This document shows, one piece after another, positions 18,401 to 27,200 of a DNA stretch of 64,000 nucleotides. Source of the stretch: Thermoanaerobaculia bacterium. Lineage in GTDB: Bacteria; Acidobacteriota; Thermoanaerobaculia; Multivoradales; J023. Each line of letters starts with the position of its first letter. Positions within the stretch are counted from its first letter, which is position 1. Position numbers and translations under genes: made by a program. Location of the stretch: the NCBI GenBank assembly GCA_030431255.1, contig JAUIJL010000016.1:124001-188000 (forward strand), written 5' to 3'. The notes under the pieces are model-generated. The model was not told the origin of the DNA and ran no database searches. It saw only the letters and a list, made by a program, of their open reading frames with translations.

Positions 18401-19640
18401 GCTCCACGGCGGGGTCATGGCCCTGGACGAGTTGGTGCGCCTGCTCCTGCTTCTGAGGGGCTCCACCCTCCGGGGTGAGGCCCGCCGGCGCGTGGCTTCG
18501 GCGGTGGCGCGGGCCGCGGTGGAAACGGAATCCACTTTGGATGAGCCCAAGTTCTCGGTTTGGCGCCGGGGTGGTGATGTCTTTTTCACCACCGCGGGTG
18601 CCGCCGGTCCCGGTCCCCGTTGGGCGGATTGTGCCCGTTCGCTCGGCCGCCGGGCGGACCAGCTGGCTGCCGAGCAGCCCTTGCCCAGCGCGTCACGGGT
18701 CTTGGAAGAGTTGTCTCGGGTGTCACTGCCCGAGGATTTGAGCCTCGACCCAGATCGCCTTTTGAGCTTGGCGGCCGCGGCTTCCGAAACGGCGGCCCTT
18801 TCGCCGCGCGGAGAGCTCTACCCGAAGGCGATGTCTCCCCAGCAAGCGGTCGAGCTGGCCCAAGGAGCCCTATTGGGCGCTCGACGACTCGACGTGGTGG
18901 GAACGCATCGTCGAATCCGAGGCCGGTTTCCCGAGATCGGCCCCTTGCCGGGCCGCAAAGAGCTGGACCGATTGCTGGAGCAGGCCGGCACGGGGCTGAG
19001 GTGGATCCCTACCGGGGAAGGACTGGAGCAAGGTTATTACCAGTCTGAGCTTCCCCAGGGTGGGACCGTGTCGAGCCTTTCGGGCGAAGGCCTGTCCGAC
19101 GCTGGCCTTTCCCCCGATTCCACGCGCTTCGAAGAGCGCCTAGCCAAGTCGTCCGCCAACGGGGATTTCTTGGTCCTTCCGGTGGCCCCCAGGCGGGCTG
19201 AACGGGTGGCCCGGCAGCTCGGCGAGCGATTCGAGGTGACGAGTCTCAGCCTGGATCAATTGTTGATCGAAGCCATGCGCGCTGAAGCAAAAACCGCCGG
19301 AGCCGAGTGGGACGTGGTGCTCGAAGCCGATGCCGCGGCAAGGGACAGCGAGGATTGGGAGATTCTCGTCAAGCTGGTGCGAGATCGAGCCTTGCCGCGG
19401 GTCGAAAGAACCTTGGCCGAGCATCGAGGCACCGCGCTCGTCACCCATCCCGGCCTGCTCGCCCGATACGGCTGCCTCTCGTTTTTGGAACGGCTTCGAG
19501 TCCGTTCGGGGCCGGATCTGGGATTCTGGATCCTCGTGCCCACCGGCGACACCCAAGGCCGCCCCCGGATCGACGGTCAGGCCCTGCCGCTGGTGCCCGG
19601 CGAGTGGCTCACGGTGCCTCGGGGTTGGCCGGTGGGGTAG
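15438..19640 (+). CDS. pglW: BREX type 2 serine/threonine kinase PglW
   Basis: A 1400-residue protein of normal PglW length. In order: a NERD nuclease-related domain (~25-150; EQDLLVVTPAGVFLVEIKSWPG), a first kinase-like fold whose catalytic loop is degenerate (LIHRALSPRAV, ~333), a second kinase with Gly-loop LGSGATARVFE and an intact HRDLKPSNMGL (~631) but DFS in place of DFG, a helix-hairpin-helix segment (~825-880; SLRALDRAGARTVSDVLGL) and a sigma-region-4-like HTH (~940; SEVAEWLGVTRAAIGQKTV). In Pgl/BREX-2 it is the kinase component of phage defence. The start is TTG at 15438 with GAGG 7 nt upstream. Its 3' end overlaps a convergent gene by 32 bp, and 4.6 kb separate it from pglX, unlike compact BREX-2 operons. 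Confidence 0.94.
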   Translation: MDQNWRTITESEFPWEREALAFIRRLLPDDERVHAWANFEMVTRDGRIYEQDLLVVTPAGVFLVEIKSWPGRISGDAGTWTWHHGGLERTYDNPRLITNRKAKILKSLLVGRPEMKKFRQQLFIEALVFLSDPDLRLDLDERARQGVWLRDREASDGVRARSGIVRAMTELRGRPRVDRPMARALVKAVEGIGIRPSQRVTRFGDYRLQELLHETETYQEWKVEKTSIAGLVRRARLYPLAPDASQELRERRDRAARREFSFLRDLQHPGILWPVDFHEDDRGPVVLFDHDGDGLRFDHFVKQEHHRLSLDQRLDMARQLFEAVAFAHDKGLIHRALSPRAVTVSEKRGRLRVLVGDWQEGRRQLSTGHGSMLDATDHVGRDLEALDRLYLAPEVWTQQRIAEFDEPSLDVFSLGVLAYHLFAGGPPALDFADMQTRLKEGPGLQLSSVVDGAVMSLQMLVCDATHPDVTGRTPAVRDLLEALEEVEEELTAPDASSFVDPKHAKGRDRLAGGYQVVRVLGSGATARVFEVEVPGPSTDRESVLKVALDPEHNDRLVDEMEVLEQLRHSHVVAPRALVDVGEHKGILMESAGSQTLERRLREEGALDVDDLRRLGDELLQVVEHLEEKGIAHRDLKPSNMGLCRRGQGRTHLVVFDFSLSRVPVDRVRAGTVGYVDPFLRTAERGRWDVHAERFAAAVTLYESATGSRPVWGDGRSDPALATDATPRVEVEQFSELGEGAAEALREFFLRALSPDYRDRFDTCEDMLQAWRAAFLVRANSPRSMEQIDPERSGVAEGARSSRGPTGQIPESWKDASLETPVEALHLAKRSLRALDRAGARTVSDVLGLQLDDLAGQRNVGVKTRQELARLLEALRERFPDFVSVAEPEAGEEDLAEVGAWSLDRLAQPLIPASRRKDSKEPETLALLLGLEEGSAGGKPTAWPSQSEVAEWLGVTRAAIGQKTVKARERWRRQKALTALRADISNHLALHGGVMALDELVRLLLLLRGSTLRGEARRRVASAVARAAVETESTLDEPKFSVWRRGGDVFFTTAGAAGPGPRWADCARSLGRRADQLAAEQPLPSASRVLEELSRVSLPEDLSLDPDRLLSLAAAASETAALSPRGELYPKAMSPQQAVELAQGALLGARRLDVVGTHRRIRGRFPEIGPLPGRKELDRLLEQAGTGLRWIPTGEGLEQGYYQSELPQGGTVSSLSGEGLSDAGLSPDSTRFEERLAKSSANGDFLVLPVAPRRAERVARQLGERFEVTSLSLDQLLIEAMRAEAKTAGAEWDVVLEADAAARDSEDWEILVKLVRDRALPRVERTLAEHRGTALVTHPGLLARYGCLSFLERLRVRSGPDLGFWILVPTGDTQGRPRIDGQALPLVPGEWLTVPRGWPVG

Positions 19641-22017
19641 CTTGCAGCTCGGGGAATTTGGCTGGGTCGTAGCGCAGATGGATTGATTTGAGGTCCGGGC
19701 CGAGGTCTGCCACATCGACAGGATCGCCTTCACAGAGCATTAGGATGCCATGGTCTTTCGAGAAATCCTCGTGGAATAGGCGAAGTGCGAAGAACTCACT
19801 TGGTTGACTGGAATCTGAGTTTTTTGGGGGCCTCTTGAGAAATGAAGCCTCGATTTCTTGAACGACAAAAATAACCCTATGATCCTTTAGGAGCTCGTCC
19901 GCCAATTCGTCGTGTGAGATCAGACCAGTTTTCGAAAGGACTTTCTGGGCCCTTTCGGAGAGCGAGGTTCCCGTCTGTACGGCCGTTTCCAGCCCGATCG
20001 CTATGGGAGTCAACGAGCTGGGAAATACCTTCCTAAATCTCTGCCAGAGGGGCAAGTTTGTCACTAATGCCAATTGAAGACGCTTGGCGACGCCCTCGGG
20101 ATTTGCAGTGAAGGCAACCAAATCCCTCCGCTTCCTTAGATCGTCTAGAACGCCGAGCTCCTGTCTCGTCGGGGTAACCGAAGATTGCAAGGTACCCAGC
20201 AAATAACGCAGCATCTGGACTACGGAGGCGCCTGACAAATTACGGAACAATTTGGTTGCGGAGGGTCTCGAGACATCCGACAGTTGCCAAAACAACTCGA
20301 CTCGATAGAAACGGAGAAGTCGTTGGCGGATGGGTCCAAAGGCCAGAAGGACAGAGCTGAAATCCAGATTCCAGCGGGATTTTCGTAGGACCCACTTCCT
20401 TAGATGCTTTGAAAATGGAAAGGCAAGCAGAAGTAAGTTGATAACAATCTTGAAGACTAAGAAAACGGGAATCGGCAATGCCAGAAGACTCACGAGAGGC
20501 AAAGGCCAGTAGTAGAAAGTCTGTGTTTTTGAAGTATTGCCGAGTGAGTCCCTCAATTGGAGGGAAACTTTTTGTGGAATCAGCAAACTGAGGTTGAAGT
20601 GCTGGAAGCCGACGGGACTGCTCGGATGGCAAGGTTCAGTAGCGGTCCTCGATGTCCGACCTGGCTGAAGAAAAGATGCCGGGGAGGTAGTGATTTCGAA
20701 GAATTCGCAATCGCTACCGGGATGTCCGAGGCCTGCGGGAGCAGGGATCTTCTTTCCATCTCTGAGATAACCGGTTTTCTTGAGATCGAGCTTTAGGGTA
20801 GAGCCGTAGACCAGCTTGTGGTCCTTGGCGATTTCGTGGGAAACCGTTTCGAAGTGAAGCGAGCTTTCTCGGTCCATGCGAAACAGCCCGCTTCGGCCCC
20901 AGAACCAAATGTCTTTCCCTGTATCCACAAGATCCGCGATTTTGAGCGCTCGATTCTCTTCGAGCACTCCCAGTAGCGGTGAGAGCGAATAGGAATTCGT
21001 CGAGGACCTTTTCTCTAGAAGGTACGGGCCAAGTTCCGTTCTGAGCCAGACTCTTCCGTCCTTCAAAGGTTTGATGTCGAGAACTGGTCCGCCGGAAATT
21101 TGCGCCGGATTCACCACTGTGTCGAACCGTGGTCCATGATCTGTTTCCCGTACTTTGAGCACGTTTCCGTCGTGAGTTCCCAGCCAGGCCCCGTCGTCAA
21201 TGCCGGAAACGACTAGAATTCCGTTCTCTGAATCGAGCAGCGAGTCGAAGACGCTGAACTCGCTCAGTGAGGCTTGCATCCCGGAATCCTTGGGGATTGC
21301 ATACACCTCACCGGGTCTGGAAGTGCCGTGGGCAGAGCTAAGGGTCCAAATCCAAAGGTGGTTGCCGATTTCTCTTAGGCCGGCAACGGTATTCGGCAGG
21401 GTATGTTCGATGATGGTTTGTCCGTCCAGCGATCTAGCTTTGAGGAACCTCGTCCCTCCGATCCAAAGCTGGCGATTGAATGGGGCCAGCGCCATCACCG
21501 CTTCGGTTCCGGAAGGACCGGCAGGCTTATCTTCTAGGTCGTAGCACTGGTATCCGGGTGAATGTGTCGCACAAATTAAGCTGCCGAAGGAGGCCAAGCC
21601 AAAGGAGGTTTTGGGAGTGGTCTGTTGCCAAGAGATTGGAGAGCCCTCATCAGGTATCTGAGTCCAATACAGCCCATTTTCTGCCGCAACCCATAAGCGC
21701 GGGCCCAGCCTTCTGAAGGAATGAACCTTGCCGGGGCGGGTGCCCACAGCCGGCTCGCCAGGGAACAGATCATCAGCTCGTCCTAGGTCTTTCGTGCCCT
21801 GCGCATATTCTTCGGGCAAGTCAACAAAGGAAGCCCCTTCTAATGTTTGAAGTTTGGACGAAGTGGCTAGGTAAACGCGGTCGTCGACGGCGATTCCGAC
21901 TGGGCTTGAATCGAAAGTCCCTTGAACCGGGATCAGCAACTCGCCGTGAGCTTGAGCACATAGCGCGGCCAGCACCCAAACCAGAGGGGTGCACCGAAGG
22001 AAAGCCGATTTTTTCAT
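19609..22017 (-). CDS. membrane-anchored propeller-type sensor-like protein, inside the BREX locus
   Basis: An 802-residue protein with a signal peptide (FLRCTPLVWVLAALCAQAHG). Residues ~30-400 have repeating short motifs (RVYLATSSKLQTL, RLWVAAENGLYW, HLWIWTL, DIWFWGRSGLFRM) as in the periplasmic propellers of hybrid sensor proteins. An Ig-like segment follows (~400-510), then a transmembrane helix (VSLLALPIPVFLVFKIVINLLLL) and a ~260-residue cytoplasmic part. That cytoplasmic part shows no His-kinase, GGDEF or HTH motif and I cannot name it. The gene is far AT-richer than pglW (one 60-bp stretch at 20.4 kb is 33% GC). It starts 4 bp after the 474-residue gene, so they form an operon. Its role in BREX, if any, is unknown. 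Confidence 0.7.
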   Translation of the reverse strand: MKKSAFLRCTPLVWVLAALCAQAHGELLIPVQGTFDSSPVGIAVDDRVYLATSSKLQTLEGASFVDLPEEYAQGTKDLGRADDLFPGEPAVGTRPGKVHSFRRLGPRLWVAAENGLYWTQIPDEGSPISWQQTTPKTSFGLASFGSLICATHSPGYQCYDLEDKPAGPSGTEAVMALAPFNRQLWIGGTRFLKARSLDGQTIIEHTLPNTVAGLREIGNHLWIWTLSSAHGTSRPGEVYAIPKDSGMQASLSEFSVFDSLLDSENGILVVSGIDDGAWLGTHDGNVLKVRETDHGPRFDTVVNPAQISGGPVLDIKPLKDGRVWLRTELGPYLLEKRSSTNSYSLSPLLGVLEENRALKIADLVDTGKDIWFWGRSGLFRMDRESSLHFETVSHEIAKDHKLVYGSTLKLDLKKTGYLRDGKKIPAPAGLGHPGSDCEFFEITTSPASFLQPGRTSRTATEPCHPSSPVGFQHFNLSLLIPQKVSLQLRDSLGNTSKTQTFYYWPLPLVSLLALPIPVFLVFKIVINLLLLAFPFSKHLRKWVLRKSRWNLDFSSVLLAFGPIRQRLLRFYRVELFWQLSDVSRPSATKLFRNLSGASVVQMLRYLLGTLQSSVTPTRQELGVLDDLRKRRDLVAFTANPEGVAKRLQLALVTNLPLWQRFRKVFPSSLTPIAIGLETAVQTGTSLSERAQKVLSKTGLISHDELADELLKDHRVIFVVQEIEASFLKRPPKNSDSSQPSEFFALRLFHEDFSKDHGILMLCEGDPVDVADLGPDLKSIHLRYDPAKFPELQATPPANPEAP

Positions 22018-22021
22018 GGGG

Positions 22022-23416
22022 TTATCTGGAGGCTTGTCGAGCGTGCACGGAGGAGTCCGGGTAACTCCTCACACATCGCGCCGTGAATTTGGTTTGAAAC
22101 GCCCTAAAGTTGTTCATTGGCGCGAATGCCACCGAAGAGATCTTCCTAAAGGGAGCTATTCTTCCGTCAACCCCGAGCTCCTCAACTTGGCCTTTTTCCA
22201 CGAAAGCCCACGTCGGGCCCGGGACCACAGTGAGATGGGCGGCGTGTGACGGCACCTGAGTTCTGGAGAGCACCTCGCCGGTCGCAGGGCTAATCTCGTA
22301 AAGCCACCAGTTCGTCTCATCCCTATCTAGGTTCAACGGCTCTTTGAACAAGACGAAGAGGCGCTCCTCAATTCCGTAGATGCCGGCCAATGACTCAGAG
22401 CTCTCATAGTTCTGGAGCGATAAGGTCGCGAGCTCAGGGCCCCTGCCTGCTCTGGATTTGTTCAGATCTATCTCAGCTTTTGCAACTCGGCGCAGTGCTT
22501 GAGGGAAGCCGTCCAGCCAGCGAGGCTCCGTGCTTCCGAACGAAATCTCTCCCAAGCGAGGTTCTGCTACACCTTCAACCTTGCCGTCGACGAATTCGCC
22601 GCCTTCAAGGAAGAGAGCGTAGGCTTTTCCTGCTGCCGTTGCGAAATAGGGAAACTCGAAGTAACGGCTGCGGAAACTGAGGGGGCCCATGTAGTGAAAC
22701 TTCTTGACGACACTCCCCTGCATGTCCGCGTTGAAAGTGATGAAAGCCGTAGAAAAACGATCGGCTGGTTTGGTGAGGGTAGGATCCGGATCCACGAGCT
22801 GCACCAATCCGGCAAAAGCAACTTCCGGCGGGCCGTCTCCAGTGGAATCTTCGATGGGAGTCCAGTCAAACATGCGAACGACTTGACCCAAGCTAACGGA
22901 CTGACCCCCGACCTCGGCTTGCGGCAACGACCCCAACTCACCATGGTAACTCAGATCCAGCGGCTGGCTGCTGTTCTTGTTGAGTTTGGCGAGTCGCCCT
23001 TGCTCGATGTCTTGAAAGATGATCTCGCCATCTCGACCTCGGATTCGAGACGGGATCGTATTCGAGAGATCGATCTTGAGCATGGAGGAGCTGAGCTGCG
23101 ACGACTTTTGGTTGCCCTTCGACAGTACCAGTTGGCCGTTGGTGCGAATCTCCACGATGTCTTCTCTAGTCGTATCTACGACTACTAGAGTCGGCTCGCC
23201 GTTTCGATCCACGCCCCAGGCTCCGGAAGCAGTGGAGTAGATCTGGCGGTCAAGCGTTGTATTGCCACACACCCCATCTTTGGGGACATATTTGCTGCCG
23301 CCTCCGAAAGCTGGGCTTCCAGACCAAGAAGCTGTGAGTAGCGCGCAGATCACCATCGAGACGGTCGAGAGGTGATCAAGGTACTGGCGGCGATGGGATC
23401 GATGCGGCTTGTCCAT
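22022..23416 (-). CDS. secreted hypothetical protein (propeller-like), inside the BREX locus
   Basis: A 464-residue protein when started at ATG 23416 (GGAG 9 nt upstream) instead of the track's 23446. The N-terminus MDKPHRSHRRQYLDHLSTVSMVICALLTASWSGSPAFG is a signal peptide. The mature part has repeating beta-strand segments such as TLVVVDTTREDIVEIRTNG and AKLNKNSSQPLDL, and a phrase STGDGPPEVAFAG that recalls FG-GAP/integrin-like repeats. No catalytic motif is seen. It is probably periplasmic and sits in an operon between a small secreted peptide gene and the membrane sensor-like gene, which suggests it is a partner of that sensor. I do not recognise the family. Confidence 0.6.
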   Translation of the reverse strand: MDKPHRSHRRQYLDHLSTVSMVICALLTASWSGSPAFGGGSKYVPKDGVCGNTTLDRQIYSTASGAWGVDRNGEPTLVVVDTTREDIVEIRTNGQLVLSKGNQKSSQLSSSMLKIDLSNTIPSRIRGRDGEIIFQDIEQGRLAKLNKNSSQPLDLSYHGELGSLPQAEVGGQSVSLGQVVRMFDWTPIEDSTGDGPPEVAFAGLVQLVDPDPTLTKPADRFSTAFITFNADMQGSVVKKFHYMGPLSFRSRYFEFPYFATAAGKAYALFLEGGEFVDGKVEGVAEPRLGEISFGSTEPRWLDGFPQALRRVAKAEIDLNKSRAGRGPELATLSLQNYESSESLAGIYGIEERLFVLFKEPLNLDRDETNWWLYEISPATGEVLSRTQVPSHAAHLTVVPGPTWAFVEKGQVEELGVDGRIAPFRKISSVAFAPMNNFRAFQTKFTARCVRSYPDSSVHARQASR

Positions 23417-23488
23417 GATTCGAGACTCCAGCGAGAGTATGTTCAATTTTTGGTAGTGCTTTGATTTCAGAAAAAATTGGATCTGGAG

Positions 23489-23713
23489 TCAACAATCTAT
23501 GGGAAATCCTCCGCACGAGGAGCTTGCGGAGTCCCAACTGCCGTTGCCGCATTTTTCGAGACCAAGGTAAGAGTCAGCCGCTTCTGGTTGGGTAGCGGGG
23601 GCTGTCAGGCCACAGCTGTATTTCGGAGCTTGGGAGCTGAGAGGTATCGAAGCCAGGAGCATAATGAGAAAGACGAAAGCCGGTCGCGTGAAAACCTTTA
23701 ACTTCGAGAACAT
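23489..23713 (-). CDS. small secreted Cys-containing peptide
   Basis: A 74-residue protein starting at ATG 23713, with GGAGG 7 nt upstream (the track uses an ATG two codons earlier). The first ~30 residues are a clear signal peptide (MFSKLKVFTRPAFVFLIMLLASIPLSSQA). The ~45-residue mature part has four Cys and Gly/Ser-rich sequence. The good ribosome site and signal peptide make it a likely real gene in spite of its size. It is the first gene of the minus-strand block inserted between pglW and pglX and lies 72 bp before the next gene. Function unknown; it could be a ligand or partner of the downstream propeller proteins. Confidence 0.55.
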   Translation of the reverse strand: MFSKLKVFTRPAFVFLIMLLASIPLSSQAPKYSCGLTAPATQPEAADSYLGLEKCGNGSWDSASSSCGGFPIDC

Positions 23714-23727
23714 AGTCATCCCTCCAA

Positions 23728-23742
23728 GTGGTCAGAGACCAC
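23728..23742. promoter_or_regulatory. inverted repeat in front of the small secreted peptide gene
   Basis: GTGGTC-aga-GACCAC, a perfect 6-bp inverted repeat just upstream of the ribosome site of the 74-residue gene. It could be an operator or a short RNA hairpin affecting translation. Confidence 0.35.
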
Positions 23743-24249
23743 AAATTTCGGCCAACTTCCAAGGCTGTCGGCGGTGGTCGGCTCGTTGCAGTGTCGGTTT
23801 CAAAGCTTCGAAGCTCCGAAACGTCGATCACCCACACTACGGACGAACCCGACACGGAATTCGATAGCTGTGGGGTAAATCATCCCCAAGCACCTCTGGT
23901 TCTTCTGCGAATTTGGCGGACACTACCGAAAAGACGGGCGGTTGTCAATCGGCCGCTTTAACGGAAGGTCTACCGTCGGGAGCCGCCTCCCGAGAGGTCG
24001 CAAAGGATCCTGGGAGTCGAGCCCGGTGGTTCGAATCCCAGACCGCTGTGTATCTAGGCTTCTATCCTAAACAGCGACAAACCGGTGGAAAAGGGCTCAT
24101 GCCTCGACCATTAATTTCTTGATGGAGCGCTCTTCTGGCGGATTGGTTCGCTGATTCCGTCCGGTTTCGGACGGACCTTGGCATTATACTGCATCTGCCG
24201 GGACAATTCCGACCTGGGAAATTCACTAGGCATCGTAGGGAGATGGCGC
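23743..24249. other. intergenic region between the inserted block and pglX
   Basis: About 500 bp without a supported gene. It should contain divergent promoters for the minus-strand block and for pglX. It holds a hairpin with a tRNA-T-loop-like sequence at 24010-24041. I could not identify firm -35/-10 boxes. Confidence 0.4.
24010..24041. other. hairpin with TTCGAATCCC motif upstream of pglX
   Basis: CTGGGA-g-TCGA pairs with TCGA-a-TCCCAG across a 10-nt loop (6 + 4 bp with one mismatch). The GGTTCGAATCCCA string resembles a tRNA T-loop, but only two T-stem pairs form and no acceptor partner is visible. It may be a leader structure, a terminator remnant or a worn attachment site. Confidence 0.35.
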
Positions 24250-27200
24250 GTGATCGATAGGCTGCGTTTGTTGGGGGATTTGAAACCGCTTTTGGCGACG
24301 CTCGAAGACGATTTGCGGGCCCGCTTGGGGGCCCACGACGAGCTGGACGCGGGTTGGCGGGCGGAATACGAAGCCGCGCGCGAGGCGCGCCGAACGGGCG
24401 ACGCTTACGCCGCTTGGCGCGACCAGCAGCTGACTCAAGTGGGTGTGGCCTGGCTGCTCGGGTGCGTGTTTTTACGCTTCTTGGAAGACAACGCCTTGGT
24501 CGACGCGCCGGGCCTTGCCGGGCCGGGGGAGCGCCTGGAGCAGGCCGTGGAGCGGCATTTGCTCTACTTCCGCGAGCACCCCGAGCTGTCGGATCGCGAG
24601 TATTTGCTCAGCCTCTTCGAGGCGGCGGCGGGACTGCCCGGGGCGTCGGAGGTCTTCGACCCGGCGCACAACCCCCTGTGGCGGCTCGGACCGTCGGGCG
24701 ACGGCGCTCGCGCCCTATTGGATTTTTGGCAGCAGCGGGATCCGGACAGCGGTGAGCTGATCCACGATTTCACCGATCCGGATTGGGATACCCGCTTTCT
24801 CGGCGATCTCTACCAAGATCTTTCCGAGGCCGCGCGCAAACGTTACGCGCTCTTGCAAACCCCCGACTTCGTGGAATCCTTCCTGCTCGACCGCACCCTC
24901 GGTCCGGCGTTGGAGGCGTTTCCCTTGGAGGAGGTTCGCCTGCTCGACCCCACCTGCGGCTCGGGGCACTTTCTGCTCGGCGGTTTCGAGCGGTTGTTGG
25001 ACCGCTGGTTGGGGCACGCGCCGGAGATCAATGTGCGCGAGTTGGTGCAGCGGGCGCTCGACGCCGTGGCCGGGGTGGACGTCAATCCCTTCGCGGTGGC
25101 TATCGCGCGTTTTCGGCTGCTGGTGGCGGCCTTGCGGGCCTGCGAGGTCCACAGCCTCCGGGCGGCGCCGAGCTTTCGCCTCAACGTGGCCTGCGGCGAC
25201 TCGTTGCTGCACGGTCCGCGCTTCGGCACGGGCTCGATCGGCGCTACCCGCGGCACCCAGACCAGCTTGCTCGACGTCGATCCCTTGGCTTTTGTTTACG
25301 AGACCGAGGATCGCGACGCCCTGCGGCGGATCTTGGGGCGTCAATACGCGGCGGTGGTGGGCAATCCGCCGTACATCACGGTCAAAGATAAGGCGCTCAA
25401 TCAGGCCTATCGCCAGAAATACGGTAGCTGCCACCGTCAGTATTCTTTGGCGGTGCCGTTTTTCGAAAGGTTTTTTGAGCTGGCGACTTCAGGCGACGCC
25501 TCCGAGCCGGCGGGATTCGTGGGCATGATCACGGCGAATTCCTTTATGAAACGGGAATTCGGCAAAAAGCTGGTGACGGACTTCATCCCTAACCTGGACC
25601 TCACCCACGTCATCGACACCTCCGGTGCCTACATTCCCGGCCACGGCACGCCGACAGTTATCCTGTTGGGTCAGAACCGCTCTCCAGTGAAAGCCAACGT
25701 GCGGGCGGTGCTCGGCATCCATGGTGAGCCGTCGACACCTTCCGACCCTTCCCAAGGTAAGGTCTGGCGCTCGATTGTCGGCAGTATCGACGAGCCCGGT
25801 TTCGAGAACGAGTTCGTCTCTGTGAGCGACAAACCGCGCAAACTCTACGGCTCCCATCCCTGGACCTTGACTGGCGGCGGGGCGGTGGAGCTTAAGGCGA
25901 AGATCGAGAGCCACTCAGAGCAGGTTTTGGCTGACTTGATCGAAGTAGTTGGCTTTGCAGCAATTACCGGATTGGATGACTTGTATATTGTGGAGGATTC
26001 GGCCACTTCGAGTAGATTGGGGCTTCACTTAACTCGAAGCTTCGTCACAGGTTCCAAGGTTCGAGACTGGGAAATCCTCAACCCAAAGGTTTCAATTTGG
26101 CCATATGAAGAAGATCTTCAGGCTATCAAGATGACCGAATACCCCAACATTCTTTATTTTATGTGGCCTTTCCGAACGCTACTCCTATCGAGGAAGAGAT
26201 TTGGAAAGCCCTTTGCCGAAATCGACTGCGCTTGGTTTGAATGGAGGGAGCTATACCGAGAGAAGTTTGAGAGTCCTCTGAGTATAACCTTTCCGTTCGT
26301 CTCGACTCATAATCATTTTGTCCTCGACCGGGGTGCCAAAGTTTTCAACCGGCATGCACCGGTCATCAAGCTACCCGCGGACGCCACCGTCGACGACCAC
26401 CTGGCGCTCTTGGGTCTATTGAACAGCTCCGTCGCGTGTTTTTGGCTGAAACAGGTTTGCTTCGCAAAGGGTGGAGATTTGGTTGGTAGAGAAGGCGCTC
26501 GATTGAGTAAATCTCTGTGGGAAGATCGCTACGAGCATGACGGTGGCAAGATTGGCAAATTTCCCTTGCCGCCTGAAAAGCCTATTGATCGAGCGCGAGT
26601 CTTAGATTCAGCAGCAAGAAGTCTGCGGGAGGAATCACCTGACCATTTGATGGTGACAGAAACTCCTTCAAAAGAAAGACTCCAAGCTGGCGAGGCCAAG
26701 AGCGATTCGATTTGGCATGAAATGGTGTTTCGCCAAGAAGAGCTGGACTGGTGGTGTTACCGTGCCTACGGCTTGCTCGACGAGGATCTGAATTGGTCCG
26801 GCGATCCCGTGCCCCTGAAGCTGGGGGAGCGGGCCTTCGAGATCGTCCTGGCCAGGAAGATGGCTGCGGGCGAGCTGCAAACGGAATGGTTCGTCCGCCA
26901 CGGTTCCCAGCCGATTACCGATCTACCCGACCATTGGCCCGAAGACTACCGTCGGCTGGTGGCGCGACGGATCCAGGAGATCGCCGACAATAAGAACATT
27001 CGCCTGATCGAGCTTCCGGAATACAAACGTCGTTGGCAGCGGGAGTCCTGGGAATCCCAACAGGAACGAGCACTCCAAAACTGGCTGCTCGACCGCCTCG
27101 AAACCGACCGCGTTTGGAAAGGCGAGCCGGCCCTCCTGGGTGTCACCGCAATCACCGACCGCCTGCGCGCCGAGCAGGGCTTCCAAGAAGTAGTAGAGCT

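Noticed and set aside
24001-24055. Possible tRNA gene (GGTTCGAATCCCA)
   Set aside because: The T-stem would have only two pairs and no acceptor, D or anticodon arms could be drawn.
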